A stretch of 64,000 nucleotides of DNA from Agrypnia vestita (lineage: Eukaryota > Arthropoda > Insecta > Trichoptera > Phryganeidae), in NCBI GenBank assembly GCA_016648135.1, contig JADDOH010005152.1:1-64000 (forward strand). The letters run 5' to 3'. Position 1 is the stretch's first letter. The number at the start of each line of letters is the position of its first letter. This document shows positions 24,260-38,200 of the stretch, one piece after another. Under the pieces are notes generated by a model. The model had not been told where the DNA came from. It worked only from the letters and a program-made list of their open reading frames with translations, and ran no database searches. The position numbers and the translations under genes were made by a program.

Positions 24260-24790
24260 ATCTGGACAATGCAACATTTAACGCACTCACCGACTTCCGC
24301 ATTGTGGGCAATAAATTAATAAACATGTCCATCCTCCGGCATTAAGTCCGCCTCGCCCGGCAGAGCCGCCGACTGTATTTATTCTCCTGCGTCGGGCGCG
24401 CGGAGAGTAGAACGTAAACATCTATGCGCTAGAACTATAAACATATCCATTTTATTATTGCCGATACGGGACTACCGCACCGCTCGCCCACTCGGGATAA
24501 TTGCACGGGAGGCTAGACACAGGAACGGGCGGTAGTGGAATTCTGACAAGGTGGGAATTGTATGGAGATCTCGGCAGGGCCAGACTAGGTACCTAGGGCG
24601 CTCACCTGGTGAAATTTTTGGCGAAATTTCGAATTTCTGACAACGTCTGTGCCGGAAGCCACGAGTTGGCAACACCAGAACAGGAGGATCACGACCGGCG
24701 GCCCGGACCACGGCTAAACGCGGGTCAAATTTCATTCCGTCGCCCGCCCCGATTTAGTGAACCACGCTTTTGTTACTTCTCTCGAGTATT
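24260..24790. promoter_or_regulatory. GC-rich island 1.3 kb upstream of MICU3 exon A
   Basis: Long GC-rich tract with 'gtccgcctcgcccggcag', 'cgtcgggcgcgcggagag' and 'cggcggcccggaccacgg'. Overlapping frames on both strands. It could contain a promoter or a non-coding first exon for the MICU3-like gene, but I see no start codon followed by a targeting peptide and a phase-0 donor. Confidence 0.3.
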
Positions 24791-25189
24791 TTAGTATTAA
24801 TCAGAATAAGTAAATAACAGTAAGTACCTACGAATGGCCTTATTACTCTCCCATATTTGATACATAAATCTGATGCATTCAGCGGTCGGTGGTAGATTAC
24901 TCCGGCAGATTCACAAGAAGAAGTAGATTATTTATTTTATTATAATTCTGTACTCCGGCCATATGACTACTGTCTATACACCACACGATCACAACTGTAA
25001 ACGTTTAATATGAAAAATCAGTAAACAAAAAACATTGTAAATGTGTCAAAAACAGCAGGCTTGGTACGAATTTAAATCACCGTGAAAACGCAAACAAGAC
25101 AAATATTTAGCAAACGAAACGAAACGGATGATGTCGATCTGTAGATCTGCACATACTACATAGAATAAGACTGAAAATAGCAGATAAAA

Positions 25190-25610
25190 TAATCTACCTG
25201 GGATGCAGATTAAACAAAAATTGAGACGGAATTTAAATGCCGTAAAGAGCAAGCCCGAGATGCATTCTTCCACATGTAAAAAGTACTGTGCAGTCGCGGC
25301 TTAAATTTAAAATTGCAAATAAAACAATGCCAAAGCGACCTGGATCTGTGGATCTATGACGGATTTCAAAAATAAGCTGGATTGACATGGACGTTAACGA
25401 CATTATGATATTAAATGAATATGCGAATGGACATTGAAATCCTTAAAACAAAAAACCCAGAAATTGAAATATTTTGACATGAGACATCCTGGAAGACGAC
25501 GGAAATCCGGGCTGAAAAATCTAAGGCAATAATTTAGTAAATACACACATTCGTGACTACAGTTATAGAAGTAAATGTAGAAGGAAGAAGAATAATAATA
25601 TCATATTAGG
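25190..25610 (+). mobile_element. LINE reverse transcriptase C-terminal relic
   Basis: Frames read IIYLGCRLNKN, a decayed middle ending 'PHVKSTVQSRLKFKIANK', then GRRKSGLKNLRQ, the order seen in LINE C-termini (YLG..., HMKKVLCSR..LKLKI, GRRK..WLKNLRQW). 'gctgaaaaatctaaggcaat' is shared with the LINE relic at 10470, so the two are one family. Confidence 0.65.
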
Positions 25611-25625
25611 AGAATTTATTATATA

Positions 25626-25856
25626 CTAGCGAACCCGACATAATGTTGTCCTGTCCGAACGTTGGCTTTTCGTTTGGGGATGGCTTGAATCCTAGAACCC
25701 GACTGCAGCGCCACCTACCGGGCACAGTTGTGAATCTAAACCATCCAGAGACCCACTCGAACGCACACAAAAAATTTCATTAAAAGCGGCCCAGCCGTTT
25801 AGGAGTTCAGTGACATACACATGTACAGAAGAATTATATATTAGAAGATTAGTTGT
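25626..25856 (+). repeat. Common insect interspersed repeat
   Basis: Starts 'atactagcgaacccgacat' and ends with 'aaatttcattaaaagcgg', 'agccgtttaggagttcag', 'acagaagaattatatatta'. This layout is widespread in insect genomes (from memory); class not assigned. Confidence 0.5.
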
Positions 25857-26092
25857 AGTTAATCTACTAGGTAGTCACTGTTGCTGTGAATTAGAATATA
25901 ATTAACTTCGATACACAGATTTTTTTCAATATTTTTTTTATTTGATGAATCCAATGCGTTTTAAATATCATAGAATTATATTCTAAGATCGATGCTATGT
26001 TTTTATTAAAAATAGATACCTACCTAATATTTATCATTTGCCGAGCGTTTCCTCTCTCTACATTATTTAATCAAAGTTCTCCTCTTTCACAG

Positions 26093-26234
26093 CCAGATGA
26101 GACCTTGGCCCGCGCCGTGAAGCTGACGTCACGGGAGAGGCGCTTCATCAAGTTCGCCTCGGTGGAGTACGATGGCCAGCTCTACATGACCCCGCAGGAC
26201 TTCTTGGAGTCGGTGGTGGAACAGGAGCCGAGAC
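26093..26234 (+). CDS. MICU3: MICU3-like exon A (first visible exon)
   Basis: Acceptor is a pyrimidine-rich tract ending in AG at 26091-26092; donor is GTGAGT at 26235. It encodes 47 codons (PDETLARAVKLTSRERR then FIKFASVEYDGQLYMTP) and one base of a split Pro codon. It enters in phase 0. The GC content is much higher than in the flanks. The reading frame stays open upstream for 32 codons in AT-rich sequence (from 25997) that looks intronic, so an unspliced start there is unlikely. Confidence 0.88.
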
Positions 26235-29200
26235 GTGAGTACTCTTTATTGCTACATCTACCAATAAAAATGTCAATTTAAAAAAAGAAAAATTTTAAAT
26301 GTTTGATTTACACCTTTTATCATTTATCCAATTTTATTTTATACAATCTGTATTTTATATACAATCTGATCTCTATCGATATATTGGTGAATTTAGAAAG
26401 GAAACCGGTGTTTAGGAATTTCTAAAATAGTATATAATTTGTGTAGAAGGGACGGCGTACCTACTAATTTTTGGTGAATTTCAGCTGCCGGTTGATTGAA
26501 CGATTTAAGACCGCATAATTGACGTGACAGTTACTTTGTGGTGCTACATGATTATTTTAATTTTCCCTAAACTAAACGATTTTTGTTACTACTATAGTTT
26601 AGAGAGGATCAGTCCCTCTCACTGTCAGATGTACGTATTGCAGATTAATATACAGCTAATTAATACACAATTATGTACATTATTAATCCATGATTCAATA
26701 AATTACTGAAATTGATAATAATCACTTATCTGCTGCAAAACTTTAATTCAAGATATACAGGGTGTCTCGTAGGTAGTATCAAAAGCTTTACTGGTGGATT
26801 CCTGCCTTGATAATGAGCTGAAAATTTTCAAGCAACCATGACTTAATATCAATAGTTATAAAGATATGCATTATCAAAGTTTTCATTTTTCTTCAATATT
26901 TCTGACTCATTTTTCGAAAAAAGTTTAACTATCATTACATAAACTAATATCGATTATGAAAATTTAATTCGCGTAAAGTTTTTGGTACTAGCTATGACAC
27001 ACTGTATGTGTTTTTAAGATTTAAAAACTAGGTTGGGTATAAAAATGCATTTAGGTAAACAAACAAACATTGCCTTTTACTACACCATGTATCACGTGTT
27101 TAAATTCCAGATTTAGTTGTATCTCTTTTATTTTCAACGAAAAATGCATTTGACTTCTTGCATTCATAGGATTTTATTTGACTTGTATTAAAGCGAAGAA
27201 ATCAATTAAGTTTAAGATAAATTACTTCAATTATTTTCCAACGTTTACAAAATATGTATATCAGAAATATGAGATGCGAGAATTTCCTTAACTGTTGATA
27301 ATTTTTTCGAAGGCATAATTTTCTACTCAAAATTGAGCGAAGAATACCCCCCTGATGTTTGGACAACAAGCTACATTCATAATATGTGACATTCTGTAGA
27401 CATCGAAATATAACAATTTCTGAAGGTGGATGATGTCGGATGGAAATAAATGATACCAATATTTAACATTGTAGAAATACATGAGAATATGGCGTAGTAC
27501 GTATTTTTTCAAATGAATTTATGTATGTGCACAAATGCACAATCAAAAGATTCTTAATGTACAGGTGAGGCTTGTTGTTAAATACAAAAAAAATACGTCA
27601 ACCTTCCTTTGTTTTCCAATTTATGTTATTTTCAATGTTGTGTTTTTAAAATACATCTGAGTTTGTTCATTTTTCACTGTTAAGGTGTTCCGGGGTATTG
27701 ATCCAAAAATATAATTCTAGCAGATAATGGATGTTTCGAACAAATAGATGAGTATGTGCATTTGGGAAGTGTAGTGTTTTAAGACTGGCCATCCTGACCC
27801 AGGAGGGGAAAAGGAGTCGGCATATAAAGGAGTGCGCACGGGCGCACTCTCTCTTCTTCCTGTCGACGCGTAGTATAAGGTCGCAATAGCTAGGATCGGA
27901 CATCAACAGTATTTGATATAATAAAATAAGAACAGTAATTACTACCGTCTGTTGCTTCATTGAATAAAACCCCGTATTCCCAAAGTGGTAATACATCACA
28001 GTAAGTATGTTCGGTAGAAGAGGGAAAGCTGAGAAAGATATCGAGAGGAGGATGACTGCAGGGAATAAGGTAAACGGTGCTGTGAATGCAATAATTTTTA
28101 ATAGGAATATGTCTACCGAGGCAAGACTAGTGGTACACAATGGAATTCTGGTACCAACACTCATGCATGGAAGCGAAGTCTGCAGCTGACAGAAGAGAAC
28201 TGAATGCAGTAAAAATAAGATGTGGCAAACCCATTTATGATAGAGTAAATAATGAAGATATTAGGAATTAATGTAAATCTGATCTTAGCATGGTAAATAG
28301 AATTTAAAAGGTCGCTCAGATTGTTTGGGTATGTTGAGCGAATGAATGAGGAAAGAATGGTAAGAAAGATACATAACGCAAGTGTTGGCGATGCCAGAGA
28401 GAGAGGGCGACCACGGAAGTCGTGGCATGACCAGATTAACCATATACTGGAAGGTGGTTCTGTTAGAAGCCCCAACAATAAGGCGAGAGTTGTGTGTTAG
28501 GACAGAAGAATGTGGTGCTCTATCATATCTGCCTACCCTCATGGGGAAACGGCGTGATGGCAGGTACGTAAGTATGCTTAAATAACGACCTTACGAAAAC
28601 TTTTAGCTTGTCCTTATCGCGTGGATTAATTTTGAATCCCTATTCCTTCAAAAATCCCTGTAAACAAAGTATGTAACAGTGAGATAATTATACAATGGAT
28701 GTTTTTACTGGACTTGCTGTGGAAAGTAGCTCTATATTATTGAAACCCAATAGTTCGTCGTCGGCGTAATTCTGGGAGAAAAAACTGTTCCAACCTGTTC
28801 AGTTTACTCCCCAATCACTGTTTCAGTAGCATTGTTGCCTTCAAAAAAGTAATGACCGACAATACGGTCGGCGGACATTGTACAGCACAGTCCCGTTCTT
28901 GATGCAATCTCACTTGATGGATGTTTGTTTGTTCCTGACCACCTGTTGACGCTTCCCTCACAAAAGATCTCTTGACCAGTATCGGAGACTTCAACAACTC
29001 ATGATACAATTGAACCACCTTTGTTCGGCCTGCTCCGTTAATCTTGTTCTTTTTAAATCTATGTAGGTACCACCTGCAAAAAATAAAGGACTTATTAACG
29101 ATTATTTTTATTGCAACATTCGTGCCTCGTACGTTATACTCCATGAGTACATATTAGTTAAGGCGGCACAGCCGATTCACAAACATGCATATCTGTCAAA

Positions 29201-32200
29201 TTACATCGATAGATCATGTCCTTTCAAGCCGTGCGCGACATGTCATCTGAGCGCAAATCGAATAAAAATTACACGTTCGTTACATATTTATGGTACATAC
29301 GTTGCTAAAACAATAAGGTTTTGATAGAAAGAGAAGGTCATATATTCTTCGCTTTCGTCCGCGTCAGGCATCCCCACAGAAGTACCTCACGTATCAAAAT
29401 ATTTAGTTATTTAACTTTAGACAAATGATCTTATATTATTTGAGTCGACTTATTATTTTCCGTAAATAATTTAAGAATCATAGTAATAATTCTGAACTCC
29501 TTTTTAAATCAATGCTTATCGTAATATGACAATAACAAAACAACTACCTAGCCCCACGAACGTACTGCATATATCATAAACGTAAACAGGTTCTAGGCCT
29601 CGGGAAATATAGTTCTTGGTGTGTACTCATTACCGAAGATGAAAAGCTTTTAATATACAATGGTTGATTTTATGTACACCTACGAAATCTAGAAGATCAA
29701 AAGCTGATTAATTAGGATTTTGAGGAAAACGAAGAATGGCCATGAACCGTGAAGTAACGATTTACGTAAGAAGATAGAGATTGAACATAATAAACAAGAT
29801 GTAACGCGTTGGAACACACCGAAACCGCACCGTAACGATGCCTCACCAGTCTCCGGATATACCCTCCTGTGGTTTCTTCCTATTCCCGAAGATGAAAAAA
29901 TATGAAAATTCTGCGTATTTTTTTTGTCAAACTTCGTATAATGACGGAGTATTCTCGGGAGAGTAGTCACTGTAATAGAGTGACGACGTGGACGCTAAAA
30001 TTATCCAGCGCCATTTGTTTCCATCTGCGACATTTCTATTAGCTTCCTAAAGCGGACCATTAGATGTGATCTTCGCTCTGTCCCATCTCTGTCTCTGTCT
30101 GAAGATCTCTCCACCTGGTGGACTATCTTCCACAACAGACCTTGGACCAACCTTTCCTCTGACCCAAAGGTCTAGATACGCCTGCAAAAGGTGGATGCGT
30201 TGTTAAATATTTATTTTTGTAATACGGACTTGTTTACTCCGAGGTTTACTATATTTATTTTGGATAATGTATCTCATTCCATGAATTAAATTACAAGAAG
30301 AAAGAAACTGATATGAAGTTCCTTCGGTGGAATAAATTACATGTTTAAAAGCAACTTACACGTATTTGCCACGGACGAAAGATCTTTCAATCAATGATTC
30401 CTACACCGTTTTTACGGGAATGAGATCAGGATGCTTTCGAAAGTGACATAGAAGTTTCAAACCACACAGCGAAGTATGGAAAGATATATACTAGATTACA
30501 CTAGAAAAGACAAGAAGCGTTGAGAATTGAATACGCATCCAAACGAAAACGTCATCTTTAAAGACGTTACCAAGATTGAAGTGAAAATAGATCAAAGTAA
30601 CGGGCAAACGTCGATTGCGAGATTTACGTTTGATTGCAACATGACTATTTATTATTCAAGCACTGGTTCACCACAAACTAAACCTACAACAGTTAAATCT
30701 CATTTACCAATGATCTTTACACTCGAATTACACAATCACAATCACGGATTGGTTCATCATTAAAATCAAGTACTCAAAATACCACTTTGATTCGCTGTGT
30801 AATCAAGATTCGATGCCACGGGCAGCAACTTCACGGGACACTTCATCCTGTAGTGGATTGTTACGGTCTGATGATGGAAATGATTTTGTAACATGTCTAG
30901 CACTACATCCTAAGCGTATCTACATTCATGGGTCATGGCATTCCTTCTTTGAATCTCAGCTTCCTGAAAGGGCTGAGTTGTTCGTTAATTGTTATTTCTC
31001 CACTTAATTTTCTTCTTGAGAATCAAAACCGAGTGCAGTTCATTCAGCAATTAGACTGCTAACTCATTCCCAGCCTACTTCCTGAATCTCTTCTCTCGCC
31101 CGTTATTTTTACAACGGTTTAAAATATTTATTTTTACATTTTTGCCCGAATCGCTCGCTACAGTCGACCGAACCGAAGAATTTTCCGCAGCCAAAATAAA
31201 CGCAATAGAAAGATGAGAAATTTTGCCGCGCTCGTTTACGCGTTTCATTTTTATGTTGTACCCAGAGAGTCTGACTCCAGCTTTCTTACTTGTACCTACT
31301 GCCATGATTGTGGATGAACTTATGAATTTTGAAATCCAGTAAATTTAAAATACGTTTTGTAAATCTATTTTTATTATTAACACTAGCTGTAACCCGTCAA
31401 ACCCAGAGAGTCTGACTCCAGCTTTCTTACTTGTACCTACTGCCATGATTGTGGATGAACTTATGAATTTTGAAATCCAGTAAATTTAAAATACGTTTTG
31501 TAAATCTATTTTTATTATTAACACTAGCTGTAACCCGTCAAACCCAGAGAGTCTGACTCCAGCTTTCTTACTTGTACCTACTGCCATGATTGTGGATGAA
31601 CTTATGAATTTTGAAATCCAGTAAATTTAAAATACGTTTTGTAAATCTATTTTTATTATTAACACTAGCTGTAACCCGTCAAACCCAGAGAGTCTGACTC
31701 CAGCTTTCTTACTTGTACCTACTGCCATGATTGTGGACTGAACTTATGAATTTTGAAATCCAGTAAATTTAGCGTCAAAAATGACGCTACTTTTGCATGC
31801 CGGTTCCTAAAGAACTAAGTATTTACTTTTTTATAGCCGACACCCATGAAATTGTAATAACGACTTTTATCTTAATAAAATATTTGAATTTTTTTTATAT
31901 TTCCCCTGCCGGCAGTTAAAAATGTTACTATTTCATTTCTCTTACACATACTAATTCAATTGTCTTTCTTAAATGGAAAGATGTTTACTGGCTTTCATCG
32001 TCTTTATTAACCGGCGTATTTTTGCACCAAACCTCGCAGTAAATTTGTTCGCGCTGTTTTAATTTTTTTAAATTTATGTGTTATCGACTTTACTGGAAAC
32101 AAAAATGAAATCATCTCAAAGCAATGCTGCCTATTCACTTCATAATCTGTAGAAGAATTTCTTGTGAAAGCTGAGTTATCAGAACCATCTTGTCCGTACA

Positions 32201-35200
32201 TCTTCGGACGCACGTCGAGCGCCTCCTTGAACATGAAAGTAAAGTAAGAATAATGTACGCAGTGTTTACCATTGCCAAATCATCTGCATAATCAAGTGGT
32301 GGAAGTTTATTCATATCCGAGAGAGATTTTTTTTTGTTTTAAACATCTTTTTCGGGAATTCAGTTGAAACTGCGAGACCCTGCTCAACGCAATGCCATGT
32401 GAATATTTATTTTTGTCATTTAAAAAAAAAAGTTTTTATTCATATTTAAGACTTCGCCGTTCTTATAAGGAGAGCTTAAACTGTGTGTTGTGACTAGAGG
32501 TTAACATCCAAAGTCACAACACGTGGTGACTGAGAGTCAGTTTGTTTTTCTTTATGTTTTTATGCATCTCTTCTTCAAAATCCTTTGATTCATCATGGAA
32601 CGAGTTGACCAAGGACCAGCTTCTACGGTCCTTAATCAAGTTTAGTGATGAGCTGAACTGTTATTTTTGGCAGTGAAGGTGATTGTGGTATATGTTCGAT
32701 TGGTAACTGATTAATCGTTAAATTGTTAAATCTTAGTAACAATCATTAAAATCGAATATCAATCACACGGTTAAGATTTAAGTTTTCGTTGGTTAAGAGA
32801 AATTTCAAATGTTTTTTTTAGTTTAAAAAATAGAGATGCGCACACGGAATGCGTGTCACATCAATATTGTTACTGTTTTCAATCTAAGCTAAACGTTTGT
32901 GCTATGAAAAATAGGACTAACTTATCTGGATTGAGGCCCGAACTCACGACCACTGATTAATGAATTGGTCATTTTGATGAATTGATTATCTTGAACTAAC
33001 TAACTAACTATCACGCTGTTTCCCCGCAGGGGTAGGTGGAGAGGATAGGACGCCATATTATTTTATCTTGGCACACCACTTTTGCTTCGGCTACATTCAC
33101 ACATCTTCTCGTGCATGCTCTACGGTTGTTGAGGCTTTTAACGGGGCCATCCTCCAATACTTGTAGTATAGAGTTACTTTTATCGAAATCATTCATCGAT
33201 GACTAAGCTAAAATCACGATTCTTTAAGATAAAGAGGCAAAAATATTCTCTGGTTTACACGACCACTCAGAATCTTCTGGTTAGAGTTTTCCAGGGTGTG
33301 CTGCCGTGTGCATGATCTTTCTTTCAGGTTTATAACATACTAAGCATCATGTCTAATTGTTAATATACAGATGCTTGGTGTACCATTGGAGATAAGCAGA
33401 GGATTAAGCGTGTACTTTAGCAATACTATTGAAAAACACCGCGCCGTTTGCTGATGTTGTGTCAGTCGTGTAGTGACGTAGTCCCTCGATCTGTCTGACA
33501 ATCCCTTCATCGGTCCGTGTCATTAGTTTCGCGCATCTCGGCCATCAATGAATTCAATTTTTTTTACTCTCGTTTCAAGTTCTTACAGGATCGGTCAGAC
33601 GTTTGCTGATGTTATGTCAGTCGTGTAGTGACGTAGTCCCTCGATCTGTCTGACAATCCCTTCATCGGTCCGTGTCATTAGTTTCGCGCATCTCGGCCAT
33701 CAATGAATTCAATTTTTTTTACTCTCGTTCCAAGTTCTTACAGGATCGGTGAGACGTATCACGTTTCCGCCGGGTCGGGTATTACTTACTACACAGCGTT
33801 TAGGTCGTGCGCGCCCCGCCAAACCTGAATCAACTTCGGCGCAGCGTGAGCACGATGACGGCGGAGCGCCGAGCTTAGCCGCCGGTGCAGTTGGGTAGTT
33901 GGGTTATAATTGCGCGGCCGGGAAAGAATGCCAATTCGGACAGTTGAATTACACCGTACGTTATGTTGTTATGGATCCCTTGAAACGTTTCTCGGTTATA
34001 TCGGGATGCGCGGGACTTCGTGGGATCAGGGTGTCTCTTCGCCCGCGGGGAGCTTACGTAAACGCGGTGTGTGGCATTCTAATCCCCGACCATTCAAAGA
34101 GCTTTTTTAGATTTTTGAAATAAATCTGCCGTAATAAAAGCGAATCTATGTAGAGACGGGCGTCAGAGTGGCGTTAATTTTTTATTTATTTGTATGTTTG
34201 GAAGTAAAACGGACACAAGTTAGTGATGGTAAATGTAAGAGCGTAAACAATCAGAATCGAATATGTTAACCTATGTTCTAACATATTTCACATATTCATA
34301 ATTTCGAAATATATACAACCATATATGAAATTAAGGAGATAACTAAAATTAAACGAATGAAAATAAATTAAATGAATGCTACAAAAACACAATGAAACGA
34401 CTTTTTCTAAATACACATTAAAAAACAATTAGACCTTTATATAATTACATATTTTGTATAAATACAAAATTGTATAAATACAAAATATGTAATTATCCCA
34501 CTCCACGCATTAGAGTTATTATCTTTTTTTGGAGAGGTATAAGGAGTAAAACTATGTATTTGGTGTATATAGTTTTAATGGACTAGAAAAAAAATCGTAA
34601 ACTGTATTTGATATGAAATAAATAATAATAATTACAAGAGTAAATATAATATGATAGACAAGAGCAGTAATAATCTATACTAATATATAAAGAGGTAAAG
34701 TTTGTAAGTTTGGATGTAGGAGGTAATCTCCGAAACTACTTATCCGATTTTAAAAATTCTTTCACTAATGTTAATAGAATGAACTTTCAGGGTGGACTTA
34801 GGATATATATTTATTATCCCGTTTATTTATTATTTTACAACTAAAGGCGACGAAAAAATGGTCGAATGATGCCAGATTTGAATATGAATTAAATTTTGCG
34901 ACGCAGAATAATATTTACTTTGGGTTCATAGTTTATATGGAGACACAAAATGTATATCGATGTCGGTGAACAGGTTGTTATAAGCTCGGCACGTTCCCAC
35001 CATGGGTGAGCGCAATCCGGAGTTGGTGCGAGCAGTGAGATGGAGCCAATGTGATATTGTTGCCCTTGCTGGGACGTGAATATTTATAAAGGATTATAGA
35101 GATGGACAATTGAATTGATTATTAAATTTCCCATTTATTTACAACCTTGTTACCGATGCGCTGTTTGGCACCAAATTTTACTATTTTTTTCTGTATGAGG

Positions 35201-38200
35201 CATGATTGTTGTATGAGGGGTGAGCCTTGATAAAGGATAACGAACGAGTCGAGGTGAGCGGTGGTTTCAGGCAGGAATTCTCCTGAGAATCAACCGGAAA
35301 AGATTCAGACGGGAAATTCTGATTTTCTAGAACCGTAAAGCGGTAACTACTGTTCGGACCTCGAAGTGGCGATTAATGTGGACTTTATTACGAGCTATCG
35401 GCGAAACCTGTTATACCTGTAATATGCTTCTTAAATCTAATCCCTCACTTGCTGGGTTCTTGTACCTGTTCTGGTACGTCACAATATTTTAATATCTAGT
35501 CACAAAAAGCCAAAGAATCTATTCGAAAAATAGATATGTGCCTTTTTTTTCTAAATATTTTTGGCGGTTGTTTACGCTGGTGTGTGGTTAGTGTACATTT
35601 AAAATTACGGAACCATTTCAATTGTTAAAAAGTAACCCATCAAAACCAAGTTTTTACTATACTCCCTTTCTTTGTAAAATATAACAATAATTAAAGACGA
35701 ATTAAAACATACAACATAACACTAAACTTACAGAAATTTAATATATTTCTAAAATGTCAGATGTTTTGAGATGTCAAGATTTTGATACATTCAATTATCA
35801 TCAATATCGTACCTTATGAATTTCCAGCGTCAAATGATTTAGTCAGAATCAGATTTGAGTAATGTAGAATTCTTCAAAACTAAGCAGAAATCTAAAAAAA
35901 AATAATTGTTATTTGATTTTTTCCCAAAAAACCCAATTTTGCTGTCATCTGTGAACCAATTGTTTTGTAAATTTTCGAAATTCTTAGTGATGTACCTATT
36001 ATACCGACGGAGTAATTCAAATTTAGAAAATATTCCGCGGTGTTATCGTGCAGCCGCGCCGTTGCTAATCAAACTTTTCTAATGATTCCAATTTGAAAAA
36101 ACTAATAGAAATTCTAAAAATCCGAAATTATACTATAATTATTAATTTTTTTTAACGAAAATTTGATAGATCTTCTTGATCACAAGAAGATCTATCAAAT
36201 TTTAATAACTACCCCTGTGTGTGATATACATTTTAACAAACTATTAGTTACTATCTATAGCCCGTCAAAAATGACGGACTTTTTATGTTTGAATTTCAGT
36301 TTTTCAAGGATTTTTTATTTTTATGTCCTCGTGGTGTACAACCAAAACACCTCCTTCTCTTATATTCTTCTACAAAGCTATTTTCATATTAATTTTTTTT
36401 ATAAAATAACTTTATATATTTTTCTAACTTAATATTTTACGTAATTTGCTTAATTTTCTTACAAAATGCCAATTAAAATTTAAAGGAAAATCGTAGTATG
36501 TTTGTGTAAACAGCACCATCTGGTATGGTTAGTGACGTACATTGTTGCATAGAAAAATAACCAAAAATAAATTAGTAAAAAATCTTTTACACCTCATTAT
36601 TTGAGCCATCTGGTAGCGTTAAAGACGGACTTTGTTATATAAGAAATTGAATAGTGATTTTCATAGGAATTGTTTAAATGTTAAATATTAATTGAATAAG
36701 TGTCAGTCCATTCAACAGATTCCATTTGACCGATCCTATCTAAATTTTGCTCATTTACTATTTAGGAACCTGCGTAATACAACAAAGGCACTCGCCGCTC
36801 TCATCCTAGTTACCTGCTCATATGAATGTGAATTGAATGTCATCCATTCCAAATTTTTGTCAATTCCACTCTAGAACCCCGAGGGAAATGTATTCACCCA
36901 TCTCTCCGGACCATTTTTAAAAAAAAAAAACAGATGCGTACAACTAACACATGTCACATAAAAATTAAGCTGAACACGTGTGCTTTATAAATAGATCTAA
37001 CTTGCTGGTCTTCTGAAAGGTTGAATACCTGACCTCAGATAACTTCCTCAATTGCAATGATGTCTAAACATCCTTTATTATAAGTTTATTGTTTTGACGC
37101 AAAAGAGAATTAAATTTGAATAATCAAACTTCTGTTATTAACAATGTATTTTATTGTGTTTTTTCCAGCCCGCTTAAAGAGGAAGAGCCTGACTTTGAAG
37201 GAAATAGAGAAACTTCGCGACACTACACCTTCCCTTTCTCAGGGATCCTCGCAGATGTTCAGGAATCTGAGGGATAAAGGTGGGTTTTTCAATTATCGTA
37301 AAAAAATATTGAAGTTTTATTTTTGAAAACAGAATGAAACATTATTGAATTGATCAGATTCCTCGACATTATAACGTTATTTTTATAATGTTTACATGCT
37401 ATATTTGTTGGATGAAAAGTTTTAATATTATGTATGTAGGTATTTAAAAAAGTATAAGTTCAGAGTTCAATTACACACTACTAATAATAAAGTAATATGT
37501 TTATGTTTATTTAGCTTATAAAATCTTAGGGACATCAAATATCTGACATCACTTTGGGTGACATAAAGTAAATGCAGGTAACCAAAAAAAGGTATACTGG
37601 AGAATTTTTCTTGTTCTTTTAGAGTAATTATCTTAATTAAATAAAAAATCTGGTGTACTTTTATTCACAATGTGAAAAAACTACATAATTACATAATTAA
37701 AAAATAGATAATTAATGATAATGCTAAAAGTACATGATAAAACAGTGAATTGCAAAAGAGCCATAGAATACTAAAAAATATATTAATAATCTTATACATA
37801 ATATTGACAAAATGTGTATGTCGAGTATCATCAAGTTCAAAAGAAATGTACCTACTCTACTAAGAATTTAACTATTTTCACTTTTTTCCAACTGCTTGAA
37901 GCGATTTCACCAAAAAGGGGCATTTATACAATAGGAATAAAAATGGTCATAGACCATCATCTGCCTCTCAAACAATTCTAAGTGTTCTAGACTTTTGAAC
38001 TAAAATATCTAATACACACTCTGAAATGTGTGTATTCAATATTTTCAGTTTTATCAGTAAGTAAACTATGAATATTTTAATAACAAGCTGAAACATTAAA
38101 ATCATTTTCTTTAATGCTTATTTATACGGGTTGAAAAATGTATCAATTAAGTTTCTTAACGAGCAGAAACAAAATATTACAGAAAGCATATACACAATGG

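Noticed and set aside
24472..24794. Overlapping frames in the GC-rich island as a gene
   Set aside because: Open on both strands over the same bases, no motif, and no splice signals leading to MICU3 exon A in phase.
27667..28164. 165-codon minus-strand open frame
   Set aside because: It is the antisense shadow of the LINE relic and solo LTR; no motif, and its residues follow from the opposite-strand coding blocks.
28815..29144. Minus-strand frame as a host gene
   Set aside because: Possibly transposase-like (YLHRFKKNKING), but no family could be named and it stands alone, so it is not called a gene.
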